In this document: positions 1 through 7,409 of the stretch, piece after piece
How positions within the stretch are numbered: position 1 is the stretch's first letter
How the letters are laid out: every line of letters starts with the position of its first letter
Assembly (NCBI GenBank): GCA_034437075.1
Contig: DAOTVD010000016.1
Coordinates: 1-26,319, forward strand
Length of the DNA: 26,319 nt
Direction of reading: 5' to 3'
DNA from: DAOTVD01 sp034437075
GTDB taxonomy: Bacteria > Chloroflexota > Anaerolineae > Aggregatilineales > J027
Notes under the pieces: generated by a model
Told to the model about the DNA's origin: nothing
Database searches by the model: none
The model's input: only the letters and a program-made list of their open reading frames with translations
Translations under genes and position numbers: made by a program

Positions 1-642
1 CAATACACCGACGGTCACCTCGCGGCCTTCGATATAGCGCTCGGCCAAGACCGGCTGCTGGTAGGTGGTCAGCAAGTCGCGGACGCGCGCGCGCAACTCA
101 TCGATCGTATACACGACGCTGCGCGCATGCACACCAATGCCCGTGCCTTCGCGGCTGGGTTTGACGAACAGCGGAAAGCGGAGCCCGCCGTCTTGGTTCA
201 ACAATTCTTCGTCAATGGGATCATCCGCGCGGCCAAAGACCTGGAACTCTGGCGTCGGCAGGTTGTGATAATGCAAAACCCGCTTGGTCATGGGCTTGTC
301 TAGCGCTAAGGCCAGGGTCAGCACGCCGCTACCCGTGTAGGGAATGCGCAGCATTTCCAATACAGCGGGGATTTGCGCCTCGCGGCTATCGCCCCAATGC
401 CCTTCGGCGATATTGAAGCATAAATCCGGCCCAAAAGCGCGCAGTTCATCGACCAGATTATGCGGCGGTGCGAGGTTCGCCTCGAGGAAACGCGCGTCGT
501 GCCCACCGTAATGCAACGCATCTAGGATGAAGTCAATCGTATCGCGCCCATCCAGATCATCCAGGTGATCGCCGTCGGACTGGCGCGGGGCGTTGTCTTT
601 CAAATTGGCTAGCAGCGCAATTTTCAAGGGTGAGTCGCTCAT
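1..642 (-). CDS. D-alanine--D-alanine ligase-like ATP-grasp protein (3' end cut by window)
   Basis: Translating the minus strand from the ATG at 642 gives 214 residues with no stop before the window edge, so the C-terminus is missing. ATP-grasp signatures are visible: a DKPMTKRVL segment, an FVKPSREGTGIGV segment that matches the nucleotide-binding strand and small loop of D-Ala-D-Ala ligases, and EGREVTVGVL at the cut end. The N-terminal third has the expected fold-type landmarks (FNIAEGHWGDSRE, then PYTGSG). Such enzymes use ATP to form an amide bond through an acyl phosphate. The start codon lies 1 nt after the kamA stop, so the two genes are probably translationally coupled. That context makes an amino-acid or beta-amino-acid ligase as likely as a true cell-wall D-Ala-D-Ala ligase. 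The ATP-grasp assignment is firm; the substrate is unknown. Confidence 0.85.
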   Translation of the reverse strand, partial: MSDSPLKIALLANLKDNAPRQSDGDHLDDLDGRDTIDFILDALHYGGHDARFLEANLAPPHNLVDELRAFGPDLCFNIAEGHWGDSREAQIPAVLEMLRIPYTGSGVLTLALALDKPMTKRVLHYHNLPTPEFQVFGRADDPIDEELLNQDGGLRFPLFVKPSREGTGIGVHARSVVYTIDELRARVRDLLTTYQQPVLAERYIEGREVTVGVL

Positions 643-643
643 G

Positions 644-2008
644 TTAATGTTCCTCTTTGCCGTTATGGCCGTTATGGCGATGAGGCTTGGCCCCATTCAT
701 ACGATGCGGTTGTGCGCCGCGCCCATGCAGGGCGTCAAAGCCCTCCGGCTTGATGGCGTCCGCTTGATGTTGCAATAAGCCCAGTACCCCGCTTTGGCCG
801 TGCATTGAATAATGGCCACTCGGAGATGGATGATAATCGGTCGGTTCGTCGTAGGCGGTGATATAGCCCTCGTAATTGCGCACGACCACCCTACCGGGCG
901 CTTGGCTGATGACGTAATTCGGCATGACGGGCACCTTGCCGCCGCCGCCGGGCGCGTCGATGACGTAGGTCGGCACGGCGTAGCCGCTGGTATGGCCGCG
1001 TAACCCCTCGATGATCTCGATTCCTTTGGCGACGGTCGTGCGGAAGTGCCCCGCGCCTTGCACCAGGTCGCATTGATACAGGTAGTAGGGGCGCACGCGG
1101 TTGCGCACCAGCTTATGCACGAGTTCGCGCTGAATCTCGACCGTGTCGTTAATGCCGGCTAGCAGGACGCTCTGATTGCCTAGCGGAATCCCGGCCCGGC
1201 CCAGCTTGTCCAACGCGGTGCTGAGTTCTGGCGTGATCTCTTTGGGATGGTTGACGTGAATGTTCATCCACAGCGGATGGTATTTCTCTAGCATGGCGCA
1301 CAGTTCATCCGTGATGCGCTGGGGCAAAAAGACGGGCACGCGCGTCCCTAGGCGGATGATCTCGATATGTGGGATGGCGCGCAATTCAGCCAGGATGTGC
1401 TCCAGGATGCGCGGGGCCAGCACGAGCGGATCGCCACCACTGAGCAGTACGTCCCGCACTTGGGGCGTTTGGCGCAAATAATTCAGTTGGGCGTCGAAGT
1501 CCGCGCGGCTGAAGGTCATGCTCGCGTCGCCCACGATGCGCGAGCGCGTGCAGTAGCGGCAATAGCTGGCGCATTGGGTCGTCACGAGCATCAGCACGCG
1601 GTCGGGGTAGCGATGCACCAGGCCGGGCACGGGGCTATGCGCGTCTTCGGCCAGGCTATCGGCCATCATGCCCTGAAAGGCGTCTAGCTCGCGCCCCTGG
1701 GGGATCACCTGGCGGCGGACTGGGCAATTCGGGTCTTGGGGGTCGATCAGGCTGGCGAAATAGGGCGTAATGTCTACGCGGAATTTATCCTCAGCGGCCA
1801 AGCCTTCGATTTCTTCCGGCGTTAAGTAGATGATCTGGGCCAGTTCAGCCACGCTATTCAGGCGGTTGGCCATCTGCCAGCGCCAATCGTTCCATTGTGC
1901 AGCGGGCACATCGGCCCAAAACGCATGGCATGTGCGCGTGGGGATGGTCGTTTGGGTCGGGGGAGGTTCGTCGTCCTCCAGGCTGAAAAAATCTGCGACG
2001 GGTTGCAT
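644..2008 (-). CDS. kamA: L-lysine 2,3-aminomutase (KamA family radical SAM enzyme)
   Basis: The 454-residue product is a radical SAM, PLP-dependent aminomutase that converts L-lysine to L-beta-lysine. The 4Fe-4S cluster motif is CASYCRYC (C146, C150, C153). SGGDPL lies near 190-195. PGGGGK carries the PLP lysine (K358). D314 (in YQCDLVQG) and D351 (in VIDAPGG) correspond to the two substrate-binding aspartates known in the clostridial enzyme. The length and the complete C-terminal region fit KamA better than the shorter EpmB (about 340 residues), which modifies EF-P. The last 25 or so residues are rich in His, Asn and Gly and look like a disordered tail. The gene is followed after 1 nt by an ATP-grasp ligase gene. 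No kamD/kamE lysine-fermentation genes or ablB acetyltransferase are seen in the window, so the fate of beta-lysine here is open. Confidence 0.93.
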   Translation of the reverse strand: MQPVADFFSLEDDEPPPTQTTIPTRTCHAFWADVPAAQWNDWRWQMANRLNSVAELAQIIYLTPEEIEGLAAEDKFRVDITPYFASLIDPQDPNCPVRRQVIPQGRELDAFQGMMADSLAEDAHSPVPGLVHRYPDRVLMLVTTQCASYCRYCTRSRIVGDASMTFSRADFDAQLNYLRQTPQVRDVLLSGGDPLVLAPRILEHILAELRAIPHIEIIRLGTRVPVFLPQRITDELCAMLEKYHPLWMNIHVNHPKEITPELSTALDKLGRAGIPLGNQSVLLAGINDTVEIQRELVHKLVRNRVRPYYLYQCDLVQGAGHFRTTVAKGIEIIEGLRGHTSGYAVPTYVIDAPGGGGKVPVMPNYVISQAPGRVVVRNYEGYITAYDEPTDYHPSPSGHYSMHGQSGVLGLLQHQADAIKPEGFDALHGRGAQPHRMNGAKPHRHNGHNGKEEH

Positions 2009-2240
2009 GGGGTTTTATCGCCTCTATCTCATGACATTCCCTTTAGCATACGCTTTTATCTATGTCGGAGGATAGAGTACGGGGTTACGAAACCGGGGCA
2101 GGCTGTTACAGCTTCGACACATCGCCCGCTGTGCCGAGCCTGACACATGGCGTGGCAATTCTGCCAAGGTATAGCCACAGCCTCGCCATAGACGCTTGGT
2201 ATGCTAAAGACATCTGCACAAGTGAGGAGGTGATGATCTG
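2009..2240. other. Divergent intergenic region between kamA and the 20-residue ORF
   Basis: No convincing protein is encoded here. Both outward-facing leaders contain the same decamer, TATGCTAAAG: on the plus strand at 2200-2209 and on the minus strand within 2041-2050. TATGCT is a plausible -10 hexamer for each direction, but no good -35 is seen at the right distance for either. The kamA start has only a weak upstream GAGG. Reading frames crossing this segment on the plus strand are shadows of kamA extended into noncoding DNA. Confidence 0.4.
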
Positions 2241-2303
2241 ATGAAAGCGCTAAGCAATTTCTTTCGCAAGCTGTTTCGCCGTAATAAGAAAAACGCTGCG
2301 TAG
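2241..2303 (+). CDS. Possible 20-residue cationic amphipathic peptide
   Basis: A 21-codon frame (MKALSNFFRKLFRRNKKNAA) starts at 2241. It is preceded by GAGGAGGTGAT, one of the best Shine-Dalgarno sequences in the window and nearly a full complement of the 16S rRNA 3' end. The peptide has seven Lys/Arg and no acidic residue. Its hydrophobic residues (L4, F7, F8, L11, F12) recur every three to four positions, which would place them on one face of a helix. It could be a membrane-active or membrane-peripheral small protein, or a leader peptide. No homologue is recognised. The strong ribosome binding site is the main evidence; the frame is short enough to arise by chance. Confidence 0.5.
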   Translation: MKALSNFFRKLFRRNKKNAA

Positions 2304-2341
2304 CGGATTCCCGCCACAGTAATCTGAAAAAGTCTAAGCCA

Positions 2342-2393
2342 ACTACCCTATCCGATTTTGGGCGGCACGCATCCCATCATCGGCAAGGGTAGT
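2342..2393. terminator. Inverted repeat between converging genes, possible bidirectional terminator
   Basis: ACTACCCTATCCGAT (2342-2356) and ATCGGCAAGGGTAGT (2379-2393) are inverted copies with 13 of 15 positions pairing, around a 22-nt loop. The element lies between the small plus-strand frame and the stop of the minus-strand DUF5995 gene. There is no T tract directly after the stem on either strand, so intrinsic termination is only possible, not demonstrated. Confidence 0.4.
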
Positions 2394-2402
2394 AAGTAGG
2401 CG

Positions 2403-3248
2403 CTACAAGTCCCGCGCCGAACGTGGCAACTCGATGCCCATTTGCGCGGCAGCCGCGCGCAAATCGTCCACATGATATTCTAGGGTGCGACGCCAGTCGG
2501 TATTGCCCAGCGCGGCAATCACGCGGCGGATGTCTTTTTCCTCTCGCAAGCTGATGACCCGCACCAGGGCCGCCAGCGGAAAGCTTGTCCGCGCGATGTG
2601 GTGGCCCAAACGCGCGACCTGGGCATCGCGGGCCAGGATGCACCCTTCGCGCTCGGCCCCTGGGGTCTGGATGAGGCGTTCGGCGAAGCGCCAGGCCCCA
2701 TCGCGCGCGGTGTTGATGCTGAAATTCACCAGCAGTTCATCCGCGCGCCAAGTTGCGCGTTCTAGCGTGCCGAACCAGGGCGACACCAGGCCGATTTGAT
2801 CTTGCACGATGTCGATAAGGCTGGCCAGAATATCATTCAGCTTGTCGAAATCGCGCCGCAGGCCGGGCGAGAGCACCCCGCCGGAAATCTCCGCCGCCGA
2901 AATGCCCAGGTCGAGGTTAATGTGCGCGTTCATGCCCAGCAGCAAATGCTGCATAATGAGCAAATGCGGCACCTCCGTTGCCTGGAAAGCCACGGCCCAG
3001 CTTGCGGTTGGCTCGCGCCCGGCCTGGTGCACGGCCACTGCCTCAAAATAGCGATTGGCGAAAATCGTATCTAGTTCGCGCATCCGGTCGTTATCTTCAA
3101 AATGATTATCGTCGCAAGCTTGGCGCACGACGAGCGTTACCAGACGATACAGCGCCGTAAAGTAGGCCAGGCGTTGCCCGCGTGTGATGCTATGGTCGAT
3201 GATTTGATCCATCAGATGGACCACTTCGTCTATGTTGCGTGCTTGCAT
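2403..3248 (-). CDS. DUF5995 family protein
   Basis: The product is about 281 residues, mostly helical, with no signal peptide or membrane segment. A segment reading HLLLGMNAHINLDLG, together with the preceding DRMRELDT and the FANRYFEAV region, is characteristic of DUF5995, whose function is not established. The ATG at 3248 is preferred because AAGGG stands upstream of it and the family similarity begins right after it (IDEVVHLMDQI). The frame stays open to an ATG at 3305, which would add 19 residues unlike the family and has a poorer ribosome site. The gene stands alone, converging with the small frame at 2241 and diverging from the B12 importer operon. Confidence 0.8.
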   Translation of the reverse strand: MQARNIDEVVHLMDQIIDHSITRGQRLAYFTALYRLVTLVVRQACDDNHFEDNDRMRELDTIFANRYFEAVAVHQAGREPTASWAVAFQATEVPHLLIMQHLLLGMNAHINLDLGISAAEISGGVLSPGLRRDFDKLNDILASLIDIVQDQIGLVSPWFGTLERATWRADELLVNFSINTARDGAWRFAERLIQTPGAEREGCILARDAQVARLGHHIARTSFPLAALVRVISLREEKDIRRVIAALGNTDWRRTLEYHVDDLRAAAAQMGIELPRSARDL

Positions 3249-3355
3249 AGCGCGTTCATCCCTTGCTCTTGCCTGGTTTTCATTATAAGCGTATCGGCAA
3301 ATCATGCTAAATGCACCCCGGCAGACCGCCGGGCTGGACGCCCACGCGCCATTAG

Positions 3356-3384
3356 TTGACAGGATTTCAGCCCTGTGTTAATCT
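3356..3384 (+). promoter_or_regulatory. Promoter of the cobalamin importer operon
   Basis: A perfect -35 hexamer TTGACA (3356-3361) is followed after 17 nt by TAATCT (3379-3384), a weak -10. The expected transcript start near 3391 lies just before the cobalamin riboswitch, which is where a promoter for that leader should be. Confidence 0.65.
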
Positions 3385-3413
3385 AGCGCTCAGCAACAGA
3401 TTGCTCAGGCAAG

Positions 3414-3523
3414 AGGTGTGCCAGAACCCGGATGTTCGGCACACAATAGGGAAAGCCCGGTGAAAGTCCGGCACTGTCGCGCAACGGTAACTGAGAATAC
3501 TCTCAGAAGTCCGAATACCTGCC
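3414..3523 (+). promoter_or_regulatory. Cobalamin (adenosylcobalamin) riboswitch
   Basis: The aptamer core is recognisable. GTGTGCC (3416-3422) pairs with GGCACAC (3438-3444), followed by AATAGGGAAAGCCCGGTGAA, AGTCCGGCACTGTCGCGCAACGG (the B12 box), a CTGAGA-ATAC-TCTCAG hairpin (3491-3506), and the closing AGTCCGAATACCTGCC. Order and spacing match the known cobalamin riboswitch consensus. It precedes a binding protein-permease-ATPase operon by about 180 nt. In this class, ligand binding normally lowers expression of uptake genes. Confidence 0.93.
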
Positions 3524-3533
3524 TCCGCCTTAG

Positions 3534-3564
3534 CTCGCTGCCTTTCGCGTCAAAGGGAAACGAG
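3534..3564 (+). promoter_or_regulatory. Stem-loop in the riboswitch expression platform
   Basis: CTCG-ctg-CCTTT (3534-3545) can pair with AAAGG-gaaa-CGAG (3552-3564) around a 6-nt loop. A run rich in T (TTCTTTTTT) lies about 12 nt further on. The arrangement resembles an attenuator, though the T tract is too far from the stem to be a textbook terminator. It sits directly downstream of the aptamer, where an expression platform is expected. Confidence 0.45.
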
Positions 3565-3702
3565 TATGATGATGGTTCTTTTTTCAAATACCCCCGTAAA
3601 ATCGCCAACCCTATATCCATTGCTCATATCACCGCGCATGATGTTTCCTCCGCGATGCTGAAAATGCAGCCCGCCCTTACCGAAAACCTTAGGAGGAAAA
3701 TC

Positions 3703-4902
3703 ATGCAATATCTGATCCGTTTGGTTGTGTTGTTGGTCTGTTTCGTAATGGTGCTCCCTGCTGGCGCACAAGATGCCGTTAATTTGACCGAAGAATGCGT
3801 GGCCGATTACGACCCTGATGTAGATTACTTCCCAGTTAAAGCCGACATTACCGAGGCCGAAAATTTCACGGTCGAATATTTTAATCACTATAAAGTCGTC
3901 ACTGTGACGAATGCCTTCGACGCGGCAGAACCCTTCACTTATGTGCTGGTGCAATGTGGCACACCCGCCCCGGATGCCGCCGACTTCCCCACCGACACGC
4001 AATTCATCGAGGTGCCAACGGGCGACATCATTGCCATGTCTACCACGCAGCTTCCCCCGCTGACCCAACTTGGCCTATTGGATAATCTCGTCGGGCTCGA
4101 TAATTTCATGTTTGCCAGTACACCCGCCGTGCGCGATCTGATCGACGCGGGCGAACTGGTAGAAATCGGTAGCGGCACAGAGGTCAATGTAGAGCTCGTT
4201 TTAGAAACCGACCCCGATATGGTGATGACCTTCGGCTTTGACCCCACCACCGACGCGCATCCGGTCTTGATCGAGGCGGGCATTTTCACCGCGCTCGACG
4301 CCAGTTGGCGCGAGGTTACCCCGCTCGGGCGCGCAGAATGGATCAAATACACCGCCTTGTTCTACAACGAAGAAGCCACCGCCGAAGCCGTTTACACCGA
4401 TATCGTGACCGCCTATGAAACTGCCCGCGAACTGGCCGCGAGTGTCCCCGCCGATGAGCGCCCCGTCGTATTATGGAATATCATTTCTGCCTTTAGCGAC
4501 GTGTGGAGCATCCCCGGCGCCGAGACCTATGCGGGGGCGCTGATCGCAGATGCGGGCGGTATCGTGGCGCTGGGTGACGAAGCCCCTACGGACAGCGCCT
4601 TGTTGAGCTTTGAGGTTGTTTACGAGGGTGCCTTAGATGCGGATGTGTGGGTAACCAATATCTTTGGCGTGACGACCCTGCAAGGCTTGTTCGACATCGA
4701 CCCCCGCTATGAGGACTTTGCAGCGGTGCAAAACGGTAATGTCTGGAACAACAGCCTAGATGTGAACGACAATGGCGGTAATAACTACTTTGAACTGGGC
4801 GTGAGCAATCCGCAATTGATCTTGCAAGACCTAGTCGCCATCTTCCATCCCGATTTACTGCCCGATCACGAATTTTCGTTTTTTGAGCCGCTGGGTGAGT
4901 AA
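3703..4902 (+). CDS. btuF: Cobalamin/corrinoid ABC transporter substrate-binding protein
   Basis: This 399-residue exported binding protein belongs to the BtuF/FepB helical-backbone group. The start at 3703 has a perfect AGGAGG 7 nt upstream, and it begins a clear signal peptide (LIRLVVLLVCFVMVLPAGAQ) with an AGA cleavage site and no lipobox. A first region (about 25-110) with VEYFNHYKVVTV and a YVLVQCGTP strand is typical of larger iron-complex/B12 binding proteins. The ligand-binding lobes follow (LGLLDNLVGLDN, ELVLETDPDMVM, VLWNIISAFSDVW). The frame is open upstream to 3418, but that stretch is the riboswitch and is not coding. Corrinoid specificity is inferred from the riboswitch; the fold alone would also allow a siderophore. 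Confidence 0.87.
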   Translation: MQYLIRLVVLLVCFVMVLPAGAQDAVNLTEECVADYDPDVDYFPVKADITEAENFTVEYFNHYKVVTVTNAFDAAEPFTYVLVQCGTPAPDAADFPTDTQFIEVPTGDIIAMSTTQLPPLTQLGLLDNLVGLDNFMFASTPAVRDLIDAGELVEIGSGTEVNVELVLETDPDMVMTFGFDPTTDAHPVLIEAGIFTALDASWREVTPLGRAEWIKYTALFYNEEATAEAVYTDIVTAYETARELAASVPADERPVVLWNIISAFSDVWSIPGAETYAGALIADAGGIVALGDEAPTDSALLSFEVVYEGALDADVWVTNIFGVTTLQGLFDIDPRYEDFAAVQNGNVWNNSLDVNDNGGNNYFELGVSNPQLILQDLVAIFHPDLLPDHEFSFFEPLGE

Positions 4903-4969
4903 CTTCACTCGTGTTGCCTAGGCAATGGTGGCCACGTCACCCCCGTCTTGTTGCCAAGGATGCCCGCCG

Positions 4970-6085
4970 ATGAGCGATACGGCCTACCAACCCATCCCCC
5001 GCGCGGCGGATTACGTCGAAGACCCTACGCTCCCGCGCTTGAATCTGGGCTTGCGCCCCATGGTGCTGCTCTTGCTGCTGGCCATCTTGGGGGGCGTGTT
5101 CCTGTTGAGCATCTCGCTTGGCTCGGTTAGCATTCCCTTCGACCAGATCATCACGGTGTTGGCGGGCGGCGAGGCGGAACGGCGTTCGTGGACGAACATC
5201 GTGCTCAAATTTCGTTTGCCCAAGGCCACCACCGCCGCTCTGGCGGGTAGCGCGCTGGGGGTGAGTGGGTTGCTGATGCAGACTTTTTTCCGCAATCCGC
5301 TCGCGGGCCCTTTTGTGCTGGGCATCAGTTCCGGGGCGAGCTTAGGCGTGGCGCTGGTTGTGCTGTCGGCGGGTACTGTCGGCGGTGCCTTGCTGGCGGG
5401 GGTCGGCTTAACGGGCGATCTGCTATTGGCGGGTGCGGCTGGCATTGGCGCAGGCGCCACCATGCTTTTGGTCTTGCTGGCCGCTAGTCGCGTCCAAAGT
5501 AGCATGACGCTGCTCATCCTGGGCTTGATGCTGGGCTATTTTGTATCGGCAGGCGTAAGTTTGCTGCTATATTTTGCCATCCCCGAACGCATCCAAGCGT
5601 ATATCAATTGGACATTTGGCAGTTTTAGTGGCGTCACGTGGGGTCAAATGCCCATTCTAGCGAGCATGGTGGGGCTTGGCTTGCTGATTGCCCTCGGCCT
5701 TAGCAAAGCGCTGAATGCGCTGCTTTTGGGCGAAGGCTACGCCCGGAGCTTGGGGTTGCATGTGGGCTTCACGCGCGTGGCGATTATCGTAGCAACCGCT
5801 TTGCTAGCAGGGAGCGTTACCGCGTTTTGTGGCCCGATTGGGTTTATCGGTATCGCAGTACCGCATCTGTGCCGCACCCTGTTCAACACCTCCGACCACC
5901 GTATTTTACTACCTGGTACCATCTTGATGGGGGCTATTGTGGCGCTCATCGCCGCCCTGCTGGCCGAAGTCCCCGGCTATAGCGTGATTCTGCCGTTAAA
6001 CGCCGTGACCGCCATGATCGGCGCGCCCGTGGTGATCGTCGTTTTACTGAGTCGGCGCAACTTGCAACAATCATTCGGGGACTAA
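4970..6085 (+). CDS. btuC: Cobalamin/corrinoid ABC transporter permease (FecCD/BtuC family)
   Basis: This hydrophobic protein of about 371 residues has the many transmembrane helices of a BtuC/FecCD permease and family motifs: KFRLPKATTAALAGSALGVSG, RNPLAGPFVLGISSGAS, and GPIGFIGIAVPHLCRTL near the C-terminus, which contacts the ATPase. The start at 4970 (MSDTAYQP) is preferred over the in-frame ATG at 4925 because an AAGGA lies about 10 nt upstream and the extra 15 residues (Cys- and Pro-rich) look unlike a permease. It is the second gene of the riboswitch-controlled operon, and its stop is followed almost at once by the ATPase gene. Confidence 0.9.
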   Translation: MSDTAYQPIPRAADYVEDPTLPRLNLGLRPMVLLLLLAILGGVFLLSISLGSVSIPFDQIITVLAGGEAERRSWTNIVLKFRLPKATTAALAGSALGVSGLLMQTFFRNPLAGPFVLGISSGASLGVALVVLSAGTVGGALLAGVGLTGDLLLAGAAGIGAGATMLLVLLAASRVQSSMTLLILGLMLGYFVSAGVSLLLYFAIPERIQAYINWTFGSFSGVTWGQMPILASMVGLGLLIALGLSKALNALLLGEGYARSLGLHVGFTRVAIIVATALLAGSVTAFCGPIGFIGIAVPHLCRTLFNTSDHRILLPGTILMGAIVALIAALLAEVPGYSVILPLNAVTAMIGAPVVIVVLLSRRNLQQSFGD

Positions 6086-6089
6086 GGTG

Positions 6090-7112
6090 ATGCACCTACA
6101 AACGCAGCATCTCAGCATTGGGTATGCCCTAGCGCGCAAGCTCCCCCACGTCATCGCCGCTGGCCTGAACTTATCCCTAGCAGGTGGACAGTTGGTCTGC
6201 CTGCTGGGGCCTAATGGTGCCGGTAAATCTACCCTGATGCGTACCTTGGCAGGGATGCAGCCCGTTTTGAGTGGGCGTGTCCTGCTGGGCGACCAAGACA
6301 TCCACCGCCAAACACCCCGCCAGCGCGCGCGCCTGCTGAGTGTGGTCTTGACCGAGCGCCCAAACCTCGGCTTGCTGAATGGCTATGCGCTGGTGGCGCT
6401 GGGGCGGCATCCATATACGGGTTGGACGGGACGGCTGAGCCGGTATGATGAAGCGATCATCCATTGGGCGGTGGATGCGGTGGACGCGGGGGCTTTGGCA
6501 GACAAGCCCGTGATGGAACTGAGCGACGGGCAACGCCAAAAACTGATGCTGGCCCGTGCCCTGGCCCAAGAATCCGAATTGATCTTGCTCGATGAACCCA
6601 CGGCATTCCTTGACCTACCGCGCCGGGCCGAGATGATGCGTCTATTGCGGCATATCGTGGCGGATACGGGCCGCGCAATTTTGCTGTCTACGCACGATCT
6701 TGACCTCGCCTTGCGTTCGGCAGATGGCCTGTGGTTGATGGCGGGTGGGGAAGTACAAGTCGGCTCGCCTGAGGATTTGATCATCAATGGGGCTTTTGAA
6801 GCCGCCTTTAAGGGCGAAGGTGTCTTGTTTGACCGTGAAACGGGAGCCTTCAGCGTGGAACGCTCAGCGAGCCGTGCGGTAGAGGTCTTGGGTGAAGGTA
6901 TACCCCATACCTGGACGCGCCGCGCGCTTAGGCGGGCCGGTTTTGCGCTACAACCCGCTGCGGGTTCCCCGAATGGCGTGCCGCGTATTTCCCTAAGCGG
7001 GGACGAGCATCAGCCTATTTGGCATTTAACCCAATATGGCCACCACGCCACCTATAGCAGTATCGAAGCCTTGCTAGAGGCTATGCGACAAGATTTGAAG
7101 CATATGCCATGA
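6090..7112 (+). CDS. btuD: Cobalamin/corrinoid ABC transporter ATP-binding protein with C-terminal extension
   Basis: The ATPase is complete: Walker A GPNGAGKST (40-48), signature LSDGQ (144-148), Walker B LILLDEP (D168, E169) and the H-loop STHD (H202). It would power import with the preceding permease. The GTG at 6087 and the ATG at 6090 are adjacent; ATG is chosen, with little consequence. At about 340 residues it is roughly 85 longer than the usual 255. The extra C-terminal domain (from about 245) contains FDRETGAFSVERSA, HTWTRRALRRAGF and a final helix, as in some long BtuD/FecE-type ATPases. The role of this tail is unknown. Confidence 0.9.
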   Translation: MHLQTQHLSIGYALARKLPHVIAAGLNLSLAGGQLVCLLGPNGAGKSTLMRTLAGMQPVLSGRVLLGDQDIHRQTPRQRARLLSVVLTERPNLGLLNGYALVALGRHPYTGWTGRLSRYDEAIIHWAVDAVDAGALADKPVMELSDGQRQKLMLARALAQESELILLDEPTAFLDLPRRAEMMRLLRHIVADTGRAILLSTHDLDLALRSADGLWLMAGGEVQVGSPEDLIINGAFEAAFKGEGVLFDRETGAFSVERSASRAVEVLGEGIPHTWTRRALRRAGFALQPAAGSPNGVPRISLSGDEHQPIWHLTQYGHHATYSSIEALLEAMRQDLKHMP

Positions 7113-7409
7113 TTGGCGCAGGCTCGCGCAATGACAATTCAATAGCATGCTGTCCTGCCTTGATTTTACCCCCCTCTTGGCGCGGGCCCCGGTGTGCGGG
7201 GTTCTGTCGGCTCCGCCGACCCCCTAAGCCATCCCCCCGAATTCAGGGAGGGGCTATTATGCGCACGAGTAAATTCTCCCCCCGCATTCGGGGGGTTGAA
7301 GCCGTCTAAACGCATACCATCAGTTTACGTATTCTCAAGCGTCTATGCGATGCTCAATTTCCACTGGCTATTACTCGCTATTGAGGGGATACTGGCATTT
7401 TAGCGTAAA
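7113..7409. repeat. Convergent intergenic region with three G/C-rich hairpins
   Basis: Between btuD and the minus-strand secreted-protein gene there is no credible gene. Three hairpins occur: GTCGGC-tcc-GCCGAC (7206-7220), an imperfect palindrome centred on GAATTC (7233-7253), and CCCCCCG-catt-CGGGGGG (7278-7295), a perfect 7-bp stem. The GAATTC-centred C/G palindrome recurs at 24491-24504, so it is probably a dispersed intergenic repeat. The elements may also act as terminators for the two converging genes, but none has a T tract. Confidence 0.6.

Noticed and set aside
644..2008. EpmB, the EF-P beta-lysylation aminomutase
   Set aside because: The protein is about 110 residues too long, and no epmA or efp gene is adjacent; a full KamA C-terminal region is present.
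3418..3702. N-terminal extension of the binding protein to 3418
   Set aside because: The extra stretch is the cobalamin riboswitch and its leader, and a perfect AGGAGG with a signal peptide follows at 3703.
7109..7309. 66-codon plus-strand frame after the ATPase gene
   Set aside because: It runs through hairpin repeats and encodes Pro/Arg-rich text with no ribosome site; it is noncoding intergenic DNA.
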